Of a stretch of 64,000 bases of DNA, positions 52,412 to 62,144 are shown one piece after another. Source of the stretch: an uncultured Eubacteriales bacterium (GTDB lineage: Bacteria > Bacillota > Clostridia > Oscillospirales > CAG-272); contig CAKRQU010000007.1 in assembly GCA_934394585.1 (NCBI GenBank), forward strand, positions 1 through 64,000, written 5' to 3'. The notes below the pieces were generated by a model. The model did no database searches. It saw only the letters and a list, made by a program, of their open reading frames with translations, and was not told where the DNA came from. The number at the start of each line of letters is the position of its first letter. Within the stretch, counting starts at the first letter, position 1. The translations under genes and the position numbers were made by a program.

Positions 52412-55162
52412 GTGAAAAAGACAAGATTTAAAAATATATCGCGGAATATAAAGGGAAGCATGACGCGCTTTTTATCTATACTTTTCATAGTGGCGCTCGG
52501 TTCCGGTTTCATGGCGGGACTGGCAGCCACTTCTCCCGATATGTACGATACCGCCGACAAATACATGGATGAAAACAACTGGTTTGATCTGGATATAAAA
52601 TCCTCGCTGGGTTTCACGGCGGATGACGTGGCGGCGGTCGCTTCCGATGCCGATGTAAAAGAGGCGGTCGGCACAAATGTTTTCGATATAGTGCTGGTGG
52701 GCGGCGATACGGAATATACCTGCCGCGTATATGCCACGCTTTCCGGCGCGGAAAACCCGATGAACGGCGTAGTGCTGAAAGAGGGCAGAATGCCCGAAAA
52801 CGACGGTGAATGCCTTGCTCAGATAACGATGGGCAGATATTTTGACGGAGATATAAAGATAGGCGATGTGCTGACGCTTTCCGGCGACAATAAAAATTAC
52901 GATATTCTCGACGGCTGCATGAAGAAAAATTCGCTTACCGTGGTGGGATTTGTCGAAAGCCCGATGTGCATAAGCATAACGGCGGAGCCGAGTACCGTCG
53001 GTACGGGACGTATAGCGATGGATATATATACTGCCGCCGACTTTTTCAAAACCGATTATTTTACGGATATTTTTGTCACGCTGAAAGGCGCCGCAGAGCT
53101 TGATGCCTTCGGCGACGAATACGAGGATCTGATAAACGGCAGACTTTCATCTATAGAAGCGCTCGGCGACGAGCGTATGAAAATCCGCAGGGATTCCATA
53201 AAAGAAACCGCGAGGGAAAGCATGGCTTTCCTGCAAAAAGCGGCAATGCTCGCGGCGCAGATAAAGAGTGCCGGTACGATGCCCGATACGGCTGCGATAA
53301 AGCAGATTTACGAAAACGCCGCCGCGGCTGTGCTCACCGCATCGGGGGAGCCTGCGCTCGCGTCGCTTCTTCCGCAGACGGAAAAAGCCGTAGCGGAAGG
53401 AATTTCCGGCGCGGGAGGGCTTGAAGCGCTCGCATCCGCGATGGCTGCCGATATCAAAGCGGCAGATAACATGACAGGAGAAGTTTCCGAGGTGTCGTGG
53501 ATTTTGCGTACGAGATACGACAATACGGGATTTTCCGCATACGACAGCAATGTGGGCAAAGTGTCCGCGCTTTCCAAAATATTCCCGGCATTCTTTTTCA
53601 TGGTGGCTTTGCTTGTCGCGTTGACCACTATGACGCGTCTGGTGGAGGAAAACCGCGCACAGATAGGCACGCTCAAGGCTCTGGGCTTCACAAACGGGCA
53701 GATTTTGCGCGAATATATGTTTTACAGCCTGCTTTCGTCCGCGCTCGGCTGTGCGCTCGGCTTTGCCGTGGGATTCAGATTATTCCCGCGCGCCATCAGC
53801 TCCGCCTACAGCATGATGTTTATCCTGCCGGAAACACAGACGCCTTTCCGCGCGGACATAGCGCTGTGGGTAGCTCCCGTGACGGTGGGAAGCATACTTC
53901 TCGCTTCTTTTCTTGCCTGCCATGCGGAATACAAGGCTTCTCCCGCGGCGCTGATGCAACCGAAAGCGCCTGCCGCAGGCAAGCGTATATTCCTCGAGCA
54001 CCTGCCGTTTATATGGAAAAAGCTTTCTTTCACGCACAAAGTGACCTGCCGCAATCTTTTCAGATACAAAAAGCGCTTTTTCATGACGGTGATAGGCGTG
54101 GCGGGATGCAGTGCGCTCCTGCTCACGGGATTCGGACTGCGCGATTCCGTTTCGGATATAGTGGATAAGCAGTTCGGCGAAATTTACAAATACGAGCTGA
54201 CCCTGATGACGGGCGGCGAGGAAGCCATGCAGAGCGACGATGCGCTCGCGGCAATGCTTTCCGACAAATCGCTCGTTTCCGATAAAATGGATTTCTTTGA
54301 GGAAAACGCAAAGGCCGGCGAAGCCGTGAAAACGGAATCGCTGAAAATATGCGTCCCCTCGGAGCCTTCGCGCACGGAAAATTTCATAGCTCTGAGAAAC
54401 CGCAAAAGCGGGGAAGCCATAGCTTTCCCCGAAAACGGCGCCGTGCTGACGGAAAAACTTTGCGAAAAGCTGGGGCTTTCCGTGGGTGATACGGTAACTC
54501 TGGAAAATGCCGACGGCAAAAAAGGCACCGTGACAGTCGCAGGGATAACGGAAAATTATATATCATCCTACGCATACATGAATGCCGCAACTTACGAGAG
54601 CGTTTTCGGCACCTCGCCGGAATTTTCACATGTTATGTGCAGACTGGCGGGGAAAGCCGACGCAAATGACGCGACGGGACGTTTCATGAACTGCGAAAGC
54701 GTGGTTTTCGCAAATTCATCTGTCAGCCTGAAAAACAGCTTCAGCGACTCGATAAAAAGTATAAACGGCGTCATTCTCACGCTGATACTTGCTGCGGGAC
54801 TGCTCTGCATGGTCACACTCTATAATCTGACGAATGTCAATATCTGCGAGCGCAGAAAAGAGCTCGCCACGATAAGAGTGCTGGGATTTCACAAGAGGGA
54901 AGTGGAAAATTACATTTTCCGCGAAACCAATATACTCAGCTTTATAGGCGCGGCAGCGGGACTGCTCGTCGGCGTATGGCTGCATTCTTTTGTGGTGCGC
55001 ACGGTAGAGGTGGACCAGGTTATGTTCGGCAGGAGCATATATCCCATGAGCTATATTTACGCGCTCGCCATATCGGTGGCTTTCACGCTGCTCGTGAATA
55101 TCGTGATGCGCGGAAAAATACGCTCCATAGATATGGTGGAAGCCATGAAAGCAAATGACTGA
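52412..55162 (+). CDS. ABC transporter permease with two FtsX domains
   Basis: A 916-residue permease. One N-terminal membrane helix (10-35) leads into an external domain (about 40-375), then FtsX domain 1 (about 385-515, with EENRAQIGTLKALGFTNGQI), a second external domain, and FtsX domain 2 (about 780-912, with CERRKELATIRVLGFHKREV). The start is GTG 52412, with only a weak ribosome site, suggesting coupling to the ATPase gene. The role could be antimicrobial-peptide resistance or lipoprotein transport. Confidence 0.9.
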   Translation: MKKTRFKNISRNIKGSMTRFLSILFIVALGSGFMAGLAATSPDMYDTADKYMDENNWFDLDIKSSLGFTADDVAAVASDADVKEAVGTNVFDIVLVGGDTEYTCRVYATLSGAENPMNGVVLKEGRMPENDGECLAQITMGRYFDGDIKIGDVLTLSGDNKNYDILDGCMKKNSLTVVGFVESPMCISITAEPSTVGTGRIAMDIYTAADFFKTDYFTDIFVTLKGAAELDAFGDEYEDLINGRLSSIEALGDERMKIRRDSIKETARESMAFLQKAAMLAAQIKSAGTMPDTAAIKQIYENAAAAVLTASGEPALASLLPQTEKAVAEGISGAGGLEALASAMAADIKAADNMTGEVSEVSWILRTRYDNTGFSAYDSNVGKVSALSKIFPAFFFMVALLVALTTMTRLVEENRAQIGTLKALGFTNGQILREYMFYSLLSSALGCALGFAVGFRLFPRAISSAYSMMFILPETQTPFRADIALWVAPVTVGSILLASFLACHAEYKASPAALMQPKAPAAGKRIFLEHLPFIWKKLSFTHKVTCRNLFRYKKRFFMTVIGVAGCSALLLTGFGLRDSVSDIVDKQFGEIYKYELTLMTGGEEAMQSDDALAAMLSDKSLVSDKMDFFEENAKAGEAVKTESLKICVPSEPSRTENFIALRNRKSGEAIAFPENGAVLTEKLCEKLGLSVGDTVTLENADGKKGTVTVAGITENYISSYAYMNAATYESVFGTSPEFSHVMCRLAGKADANDATGRFMNCESVVFANSSVSLKNSFSDSIKSINGVILTLILAAGLLCMVTLYNLTNVNICERRKELATIRVLGFHKREVENYIFRETNILSFIGAAAGLLVGVWLHSFVVRTVEVDQVMFGRSIYPMSYIYALAISVAFTLLVNIVMRGKIRSIDMVEAMKAND

Positions 55163-55166
55163 AATA

Positions 55167-55212
55167 AAAATGTATTGCCGCGTCCTAAAAGATCCGGCAA
55201 TACATTTTTTTC
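55167..55212 (+). terminator. Terminator after the FtsX-type permease gene
   Basis: AAATGTATTGCCG pairs with CGGCAATACATTT across the loop, followed by a T-run. Confidence 0.92.
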
Positions 55213-55297
55213 TATATTAAGTGTAAAATTTATCATGCGGAATTTTGGTTATTATGACAAAAATTAATAAAACATGAGCAAAGTTGAGGTAAAGTTG

Positions 55298-55326
55298 TTG
55301 ACTAAAATCGGTTTGAGTGATATTAT
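55298..55326 (+). promoter_or_regulatory. Promoter for the RDD protein gene
   Basis: TTGACT (55298-55303), 17-bp spacer, TATTAT (55321-55326); a second TATAAT-like box lies about 10 bp downstream. Confidence 0.7.
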
Positions 55327-55365
55327 ATTTATAATATAAGATATAATTTGTCATAAACCGATTTT
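55304..55365. repeat. 11-bp inverted repeat around the RDD gene promoter
   Basis: AAAATCGGTTT (55304-55314), directly after the -35 box, and AAACCGATTTT (55355-55365) are perfect inverted copies centred 51 bp apart. A comparable repeat with the same AAACCGAT core flanks the tRNA-Ser promoter at 91-152. Confidence 0.55.
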
Positions 55366-55387
55366 TTGTGCGAAAGAGAGAAGCGGA

Positions 55388-56140
55388 ATGATTTACGATA
55401 TTCAGAAGGCGAGCCTGTGGAAAAGAATAGCGGCGGCTTTGCTGGATTTTATTCTTATTTCCATCGTTGCAGTGGGATTTGCCTCTCTGATTTCGCTTAT
55501 AACGAATTACGACAGGCATAATGACGAGCTGAATGCCATTTATGCCGAATATGAAGAAAAATACGATATAGACCGCAGCAAAGATCTGTCCACGCTGACC
55601 GACGAGGAGCGCGTGCGGTATGAAAAGGCGGACGAGGCTTTCCGGAATGATGAAAAAGCCGCGAAAACCGCTTCGCTCGTGCTTAATCTTACTCTGGTGA
55701 TAACAAGCATGAGCATTTTTGCCGCAGTGATGGCGGGCGAATTCATTCTGCCGCTGATACTGAAAAACGGGCAGACCGTGGGCAAAAAGGTATTCGGGCT
55801 GGGCGTGATGGCGACAAACGGCGTGAAAATAAAAACCGTGGCGCTTTTTATCCGCTCTCTGCTCGGCAAATATACCATAGAAACCATGATACCCGCGCTG
55901 ATACTGATAATGATTTATTTCGGAAGCATAGGACTGACGGGCGTAATCGTGCTCGGACTGATAATCCTGCTCCAGCTTATACTGATAATATCCACAAGAA
56001 ACAATTCACTGATACATGATCTCATTTCCGATACCGTTGTGATAGATTTGTCGAGCCAGCGGATTTTCGATTCGGAAAGCGAAATGATAGAATATAAAAA
56101 GAAAGTTCATGCCGAAGCGGCGGCAAAATCGCCGTATTGA
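55388..56140 (+). CDS. RDD family membrane protein
   Basis: A 250-residue membrane protein. The RDD motif area KRIAAALLDFILIS opens the protein. Membrane helices follow near residues 15-37, 97-125 and 170-205, with a charged cytoplasmic or external loop at 40-95 rich in Asp, Glu and Lys. Function of the family is unclear; some members are sodium/proton exchangers. The C-terminus is charged and cytosolic. GAAGCGGA precedes ATG. Confidence 0.85.
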   Translation: MIYDIQKASLWKRIAAALLDFILISIVAVGFASLISLITNYDRHNDELNAIYAEYEEKYDIDRSKDLSTLTDEERVRYEKADEAFRNDEKAAKTASLVLNLTLVITSMSIFAAVMAGEFILPLILKNGQTVGKKVFGLGVMATNGVKIKTVALFIRSLLGKYTIETMIPALILIMIYFGSIGLTGVIVLGLIILLQLILIISTRNNSLIHDLISDTVVIDLSSQRIFDSESEMIEYKKKVHAEAAAKSPY

Positions 56141-56350
56141 TGAGGCGCACTTTTTTCGGATGATGAAAATGTACACTATGGCAGGAGCGGGGCAGAAAAT
56201 GGATCAGGCGGATAATCTCGGATAGCAACATGCAAAGGCGCACGATGTGCGTCCTTTCGTCGCGCAAAAAACCGAATTTTTATCCTGCTGTAAACCGGAT
56301 GTTAATAATAGCAGAACAAAAAGGCAAATAACTAAAGGAAAGGGTTTTAT

Positions 56351-57451
56351 ATGAAAGTAGAATTGCAGAATCTCACAAAAATTTTCCCGAGCAGGAACAA
56401 AAAGTCAAACGAAGAGGTCGTAGCGGTAAATAATTTTAATTTTACCATACCGGACGGTAAGCTGATAGGACTTCTCGGACCTTCCGGCTGCGGAAAAAGC
56501 ACGACTCTCTATATGATTTGCGGACTTCAGAAGCCGACGAGCGGAAAAATATTTTTCGGTGATGACGATGTTACCGAGCTTTCTCCGGAAAACCGCGGAG
56601 TGGGTCTTGTTTTCCAGAACTACGCCCTTTATCCGCACATGACTGTAAAGCAGAATATCCTTTTCCCGCTTCAGAATCTGAAAGGCGCAGACAAGCTGGA
56701 CAAGGAAACGATGCTGGAGCGTGCTTATGAGGCGGCAAAGCTTGTTCAGATAGACAATCTGATGGAGCGCAAGCCGAGCGAGCTTTCCGGCGGTCAGCAG
56801 CAGCGTGTCGCCATAGCGCGTGCGCTTGTGAAAATGCCCAGAGTTCTTCTTCTCGACGAGCCGCTTTCCAACCTGGATGCACGTCTGCGTCTGCAGACGC
56901 GCGAGGAAATCCGCCGTATTCAGCGCGAAACAAAAATAACCACCGTTTTTGTAACACACGACCAGGAAGAAGCGATGAGCATTTCCGATATGATAGTGGT
57001 AATGAAGCTCGGCGTGGTACAGCAGATAGGCAAGCCGCAGGAAGTATACGACGATCCCGTAAATCTTTTCGTGGCGAAATTCCTCGGAACACCTCCGATA
57101 AACGTATTTGAAGGAAATATTACCGCGGGCAAGCTTTATATAGGCGAGGACGCAGTCCTTTCCGTGCCCGGTCAGGAGGACAGAGAAGTATATGTGGCTA
57201 TCCGTCCCGAAGGCTTTATTCCTTCCGAAACCGGTGCGCTCTGCTGCAAGCTTTCCAATATCGAAGTAATGGGCAGAGATGTCAGCATAGTTTCCACAAA
57301 TACATTCTCGCAAAATCCCGTAGTGCGTTCCATAATAAATTCGGATTACAAAATAAACACGGAGTCCGAAATGGTAAGATACGATCTGAAGCCGCACAAG
57401 ACGTTCATTTTCGATAAAAAGACCGAAGAAAGAATTTATTTTGAGGTATAA
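56351..57451 (+). CDS. ugpC: Sugar ABC transporter ATP-binding protein (UgpC/MsmK type)
   Basis: ATPase subunit of a carbohydrate importer (CUT1), 366 residues. Walker A GPSGCGKST (43-51), signature LSGGQQQRVAIARA, Walker B LLLDEPLSNLDARLR, and a C-terminal OB-type regulatory domain (from about 240) characteristic of MalK/UgpC. AAAGGAAAGGG precedes ATG. First gene of a run with two permeases, a binding protein, a nuclease-like lipoprotein and a repeat lipoprotein. The gene symbol reflects the subfamily only; substrate unknown. Confidence 0.9.
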   Translation: MKVELQNLTKIFPSRNKKSNEEVVAVNNFNFTIPDGKLIGLLGPSGCGKSTTLYMICGLQKPTSGKIFFGDDDVTELSPENRGVGLVFQNYALYPHMTVKQNILFPLQNLKGADKLDKETMLERAYEAAKLVQIDNLMERKPSELSGGQQQRVAIARALVKMPRVLLLDEPLSNLDARLRLQTREEIRRIQRETKITTVFVTHDQEEAMSISDMIVVMKLGVVQQIGKPQEVYDDPVNLFVAKFLGTPPINVFEGNITAGKLYIGEDAVLSVPGQEDREVYVAIRPEGFIPSETGALCCKLSNIEVMGRDVSIVSTNTFSQNPVVRSIINSDYKINTESEMVRYDLKPHKTFIFDKKTEERIYFEV

Positions 57452-57453
57452 TT

Positions 57454-58398
57454 ATGGTTGAAAGCAAGCAGCAATGGAAGGCATGGCTTTATCTTGCGCC
57501 TGCGATAGCCCTTTTGCTGGTATTTACCGTATGGCCGATTTTCAATACGGTCCGTATGTCGCTTCTCGAAGGCTACGGCGGACTTGCTGCGGCAGGCGGC
57601 GCTACCTTTAAATTCGGTCTTGGAAATTTCAAAAAGGTTATCGAATACCGCGGATTTCTGAATTGCCTTAAAAACACTACTCTTATCTGTATTCTCACAG
57701 TGCCGATATCGTCTTTTCTCGCATTGCTTATAGCGGTATGCCTGAATTCGATAAAGGCGCTCCAGAAAGTATTGCAGACAATATTTTTCCTGCCTTATGT
57801 GACAAACTCCATAGCCATAGGCATGGTTTTTGCCGCTATGTTCAATATAGTCGGCAATCTCGGCACCGATGGTAATGATATCATTGTCACCGCGGGTATA
57901 ATAAACAATGTGATAGAATTTTTCGGCGGCACAGCGGTAAACTGGATAAACAACGGTTCATCGTATGCGGCTAACATTACCGTAATGGTAATATACATAG
58001 TATGGAATGCTCTGCCTTTCAAGATACTAATTCTTCTCGGCGGACTTCAGAGCATAAACAAGCAATACTATGACGCGGCGCGCGTGGACGGTACATCCCG
58101 CAGAAGAATTTTCACCCGCATAACCGTGCCGCTTCTTTCGCCGATGCTCGCGTATGTAATAATTACCGGATTTATCGGCGGTTTCAAGGAATATACGAGC
58201 ATAGTCGGTATATTCGGAGAGAAAATGGGTCCCGCACACGATCCGGGCAGACTGAATACAATGGTGGGCTTCATTTACGATTCGCTCAAAAACAACAATC
58301 AGGGGCGTGCAAGTGCCGCCGCACTGATCCTTTTTGCGATAATTCTTGTCGTTACATTGATAAACCTCCGTGTAAGCAAGAAACGAGTTCATTATTAA
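57454..58398 (+). CDS. Sugar ABC transporter permease (UgpA/MalF type)
   Basis: Membrane subunit of the importer, 314 residues, with six or more helices. The ATPase-contact EAA loop is DAARVDGTSRRRIFTRITVPLLSP. It begins 2 bp after the ATPase stop. It pairs with the next gene's product. Confidence 0.93.
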   Translation: MVESKQQWKAWLYLAPAIALLLVFTVWPIFNTVRMSLLEGYGGLAAAGGATFKFGLGNFKKVIEYRGFLNCLKNTTLICILTVPISSFLALLIAVCLNSIKALQKVLQTIFFLPYVTNSIAIGMVFAAMFNIVGNLGTDGNDIIVTAGIINNVIEFFGGTAVNWINNGSSYAANITVMVIYIVWNALPFKILILLGGLQSINKQYYDAARVDGTSRRRIFTRITVPLLSPMLAYVIITGFIGGFKEYTSIVGIFGEKMGPAHDPGRLNTMVGFIYDSLKNNNQGRASAAALILFAIILVVTLINLRVSKKRVHY

Positions 58399-58410
58399 GG
58401 GGGTGCGCAG

Positions 58411-59304
58411 ATGAAAAATCAAAACAGTGTTACGATGCAAGAAAAAGATCTGCGTCAGGTCACGGTACAGCAGAGAATAATGAAAGTTGTCGTGAAAGCC
58501 GCGATATATATTTTCCTTATCGCCGTGGCGGTATGCGTGCTTTTCCCGTTTTACTGGATGCTGATATCATCGCTGAAAAGCCTTGATGAATACAGACTGA
58601 ATGTCCCGACGCTTTTTCCGAGAGCCGTGCTCTTTTCCAATTATAAAACGGCTTTCGAATCGGCGAGCCTCGGCAGACTTTTCCTGAATACGGCTTATGT
58701 AGGAATAGTTTCAACCCTGCTTTCTCTTGTGATAACGGTGCTTTCCGCTTTCGCATTTGCAAGACTGGAATTCAAAGGCAAAAATGTACTTTTTGCCGGA
58801 CTGCTGGCGACAATGATGATACCGGGCGAGCTTTTCACCATCACAAACTACAGCACGGTAACCACATTCGGCTGGATAGGCACATATACCGTTCTCATCG
58901 TGCCTTTTCTCGTCAGTGTTTTCTATATCTATCTGCTCAGGCAGAATTTCATGCAGATACCGAATGAGCTTTATCTCGCCGCCAAGGTGGACGGCACGAG
59001 CGATATCAAATATCTGTGGAAGGTAATGATACCGCTTTCACTTCCCACGCTGATTTCCATAACGATACTGAAAATGATGGGTGCGTGGAATTCATATATC
59101 TGGCCGCGACTTGTTGCAAACGACGAGGCGCACAGAATGATAACAAACGGTTTGCGCAATGCTTTCACGGATACGACGGGCGATGTGAACTATCCTGTTC
59201 AGATGGCGGCGGTGGCGCTTGTTTCCGCTCCGCTTTTCCTCGTTTTCATATTCCTGAGAAAGTATATCATGAAGGGCGTAAGCCGCAGCGGAATCAAAGG
59301 ATGA
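58411..59304 (+). CDS. Sugar ABC transporter permease (UgpE/MalG type)
   Basis: Second membrane subunit, 297 residues and about six helices. The EAA loop is AAKVDGTSDIKYLWKVMIPL. The N-terminal cytoplasmic tail of about 30 residues is charged. GGGGGTG precedes ATG. Confidence 0.93.
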   Translation: MKNQNSVTMQEKDLRQVTVQQRIMKVVVKAAIYIFLIAVAVCVLFPFYWMLISSLKSLDEYRLNVPTLFPRAVLFSNYKTAFESASLGRLFLNTAYVGIVSTLLSLVITVLSAFAFARLEFKGKNVLFAGLLATMMIPGELFTITNYSTVTTFGWIGTYTVLIVPFLVSVFYIYLLRQNFMQIPNELYLAAKVDGTSDIKYLWKVMIPLSLPTLISITILKMMGAWNSYIWPRLVANDEAHRMITNGLRNAFTDTTGDVNYPVQMAAVALVSAPLFLVFIFLRKYIMKGVSRSGIKG

Positions 59305-59367
59305 TAAGCTTCCGTGGAGGCTATTATCGGATAAATCAAAAAAATAAAAACAGGAGGAATCCACACT

Positions 59368-60774
59368 ATGATGAAGAAAATCTTATCTGTTCTGCTTTTG
59401 GTAGCTATGATTTTTGTTATGGCATCCTGCGGCGGCGGCAAAAAGGCTCTCCCCAATTTTGACGTTCCCGAAGGCGGCTATGACGGCAGCGAAGTTACCA
59501 TCACATTCTACCACACAATGGGTTCAAATCTTTCCGAAGTTCTCAACCGTTATATCGAGTCCTTCAATAAGCTTTACCCGAATATCCACATTGATGCCAA
59601 GCAGGTCGGCAGCTATGACGATGTAAGAGATCAGATCAGCACGGAAATCACGGTAGGCAACCAGCCCAATATAGCTTACTGCTATCCCGATCACGTTGCT
59701 CTCTATAACCTCGCAGGTGCAGTTGCCACGCTCGACAATCTTATCGACAGCAAGATTACAGTTACAAGAGCCGACGGCACAACAGAGGCTCTCGGTCTTA
59801 CAAAAGATCAGATAAACGATTTTATCGCGGGCTACTATGAGGAAGGTAAACAGTTCGGCGACGGTCTGATGTACACGCTTCCTTTCTCCAAATCCACGGA
59901 AGTTCTCTATTATAACAAGACTTTCTTTGATGCAAACGGTCTTACAGTTCCCACAACATGGGATGAGCTGGAAGCAACAATGAAGAAAATCAAAGAAATC
60001 GATCCCAACTGCATCCCGCTCGGCTACGACAGCGAAGCAAACTGGTTTATCACCATGTGCGAGCAGTATGAATCCGATTACACCAGCGCAGAAGGCGATC
60101 ATTATCTTTTCGATAACGAAACAAACAGAAACTTTGTAAAGAAATTCCGCGAATGGTATCAGAAAGGTTATCTGACCACTCAGTCGCTTTTCGGCGCATA
60201 CACATCCGGTCTTTTCGTGGCTCAGACAGGCACGAGAAGCTATATGTCCATCGGTTCTTCCGCAGGTGCTACACACCAGCGCCCCGAAAAGATAGACGGT
60301 GCTTATCCTTTTGAGGTAGGCATAGCTACAGTACCGCAGGTTTCCACAACAAACAAGAAAGTTATTTCTCAGGGACCCAGCATATGTATTTTCAAGAAAG
60401 ACAATGCTCAGGAAGTAGTTGCTTCTTGGCTTTTCGTAAAATATCTTACGACAAGCGTGGAATTCCAGGCTGAATTCTCCATGGCTTCCGGCTATGTTCC
60501 CGTTCTCAAGTCCGTTTCCGAAAACGAAGCATACAAGGCATTTGTTAACCAGGCAGACGGCGGCAACTATATTTCCGCTCTCAGTGCAAAGATTTGTCTT
60601 GAGCAGGAAGATGCTTACTACACATCTCCCGCATTCAACGGTTCCTCCACAGCACGCGATCAGGTAGGCAAGCTTCTTGCAAAGTGCCTCACGGCTGACG
60701 ACGGCGGAAATGTTGATAACATGATAAAGAAAGCATTTGAGGATGCTATAGCAGAGTGCGAGTATAATGGCTGA
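59368..60774 (+). CDS. Extracellular solute-binding lipoprotein (UgpB type, family 1)
   Basis: Binding protein of the importer, 468 residues: signal peptide, lipobox MASC (C21), then a two-lobed fold with TITFYHTMGSNLSEVLNRYIESFNKLYP, similar to glycerol-3-phosphate/sugar-binding proteins. AGGAGG precedes two adjacent ATGs (59368 and 59371). The codon use (AAG, ATC, GTT, CTC) marks it as highly expressed compared with the permease genes. It overlaps the next gene by 8 bp. Confidence 0.92.
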   Translation: MMKKILSVLLLVAMIFVMASCGGGKKALPNFDVPEGGYDGSEVTITFYHTMGSNLSEVLNRYIESFNKLYPNIHIDAKQVGSYDDVRDQISTEITVGNQPNIAYCYPDHVALYNLAGAVATLDNLIDSKITVTRADGTTEALGLTKDQINDFIAGYYEEGKQFGDGLMYTLPFSKSTEVLYYNKTFFDANGLTVPTTWDELEATMKKIKEIDPNCIPLGYDSEANWFITMCEQYESDYTSAEGDHYLFDNETNRNFVKKFREWYQKGYLTTQSLFGAYTSGLFVAQTGTRSYMSIGSSAGATHQRPEKIDGAYPFEVGIATVPQVSTTNKKVISQGPSICIFKKDNAQEVVASWLFVKYLTTSVEFQAEFSMASGYVPVLKSVSENEAYKAFVNQADGGNYISALSAKICLEQEDAYYTSPAFNGSSTARDQVGKLLAKCLTADDGGNVDNMIKKAFEDAIAECEYNG

Positions 60775-62125
60775 TAATTCCGGAAAATTTTCCCGCATAG
60801 TATCGTTTATTCTTCTTATATGCTTTGTTCTGGCTTTTGCCTGCGGTTGTTCCGAAGGCAAAAAGCCGGACGAAACAACGGCTTCCGGCACAAAACCGAC
60901 GGAAATCACATACAGAGATTATGTATCGGAGCTTACGCTCAACATGTATTCCGAAACGGTGAAGCAGGAAGTGACCGTAAAAAGCTATGTCGATGGCGAT
61001 ACGACGCATTTTTACGTTCCCGAATCCGTGTCGGAAACCGGTGTGCTGAAGGCGAGATATCTCGCCATAAATACGCCGGAATCCACAGGAAAAATCGAGG
61101 AATACGGTAAAGCGGCTTCTAATTTCACAAAAGAGAAGCTGATGAATGCGGATTCCATAATAGTGGAATCCGACAGTGAAAAGTGGAATATAGATTCCAC
61201 CGGTTCCAGATATCTTGTCTGGGTATGGTATAAGCCGCACGGCGAAACCAATTACCGCAATTTAAATCTTGAGATATTGCAAAACGGGCTTGCGCTCGCT
61301 TCCTCCACCGCGAATAACCGCTACGGCGATGTGTGCATGTCGGCACTCAATCAGGCAAAAGCCCAAAAGCTGAAGCTTTATTCGGGAGAGAAGGACCCCG
61401 ATTTCTATTACGGCGAGGCGATAGAGCTCACGCTCAAAGAAATACGTCTTGATCCCGCGAAATACGAGGGCAGCAAGGTCGCTTTTGAAGGTGTTGTCAC
61501 CACGGATAGCAACAACAGCATTTATCTCGAAGATTACGATGCGGAAACCGATATGTATTACGGCATGACCGTATACTACGGTTTCAATCTCAACGGAGTC
61601 GGTCTTGATATAATCTCTGTGGGCAACCGCGCGAGAATAGTCGGCACGGTTCAGTATTATGAAACGGGCGATATATATCAGGTGGCGGGGCTTTCATACA
61701 GCATGATGCATCCGGATGACCCCTCCAATTTACGCAAGATAAGTGAAGGCAACAGCGCCGCGTATGTCGAAACATCTCCCGAAAAATTTGTTTCGGGTAT
61801 GGTGTCTTTCGAAAATGACGACGGTGAAACGGCAGTACGACCGTATTCCGAAATGGCGCTCTATACAACGATTTGCATGAAAGGTCTGAGGGCAGAGAAA
61901 GTAATATATTCTTCCGATGACGGAGAGATGACCATTCTCTGCAAAGCGGATGACGGTACCGAAATACAGGTAAGAACCGAAGTTTTGCGCAAACCCGACG
62001 GCAAAATCGCAGAAGAGGCGGATTTCATCGGCAAAAATATGGATATAAAGGGAATAGTCGATATATTCGCCGGCAATTATCAGATAAAAGTTTTTTCCTA
62101 CAGCAATATAACATTCAACAATTAA
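60767..62125 (+). CDS. Lipoprotein with thermonuclease (SNase) domain and OB-like C-terminus
   Basis: A 452-residue surface lipoprotein (lipobox near C26/C28). Residues about 65-210 form a staphylococcal-nuclease-like domain with DGDT (D76, D78), the catalytic R97, E105 and R148 in matching positions (KARYLAINTPES and GSRYLVWVW). N102 replaces the calcium-binding Asp of the reference enzyme, a change that may weaken metal binding. Residues about 215-320 and 340-450 look like two OB-fold beta domains (VAFEGVVTTDSNNSIYLEDY and DIKGIVDIFAGNYQIKV). It is translationally coupled to the importer binding protein by an 8-bp overlap, suggesting a role in using extracellular nucleic acids. Confidence 0.85.
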   Translation: MADNSGKFSRIVSFILLICFVLAFACGCSEGKKPDETTASGTKPTEITYRDYVSELTLNMYSETVKQEVTVKSYVDGDTTHFYVPESVSETGVLKARYLAINTPESTGKIEEYGKAASNFTKEKLMNADSIIVESDSEKWNIDSTGSRYLVWVWYKPHGETNYRNLNLEILQNGLALASSTANNRYGDVCMSALNQAKAQKLKLYSGEKDPDFYYGEAIELTLKEIRLDPAKYEGSKVAFEGVVTTDSNNSIYLEDYDAETDMYYGMTVYYGFNLNGVGLDIISVGNRARIVGTVQYYETGDIYQVAGLSYSMMHPDDPSNLRKISEGNSAAYVETSPEKFVSGMVSFENDDGETAVRPYSEMALYTTICMKGLRAEKVIYSSDDGEMTILCKADDGTEIQVRTEVLRKPDGKIAEEADFIGKNMDIKGIVDIFAGNYQIKVFSYSNITFNN

Positions 62126-62144
62126 ATAAACAAGGAGGCAAACC

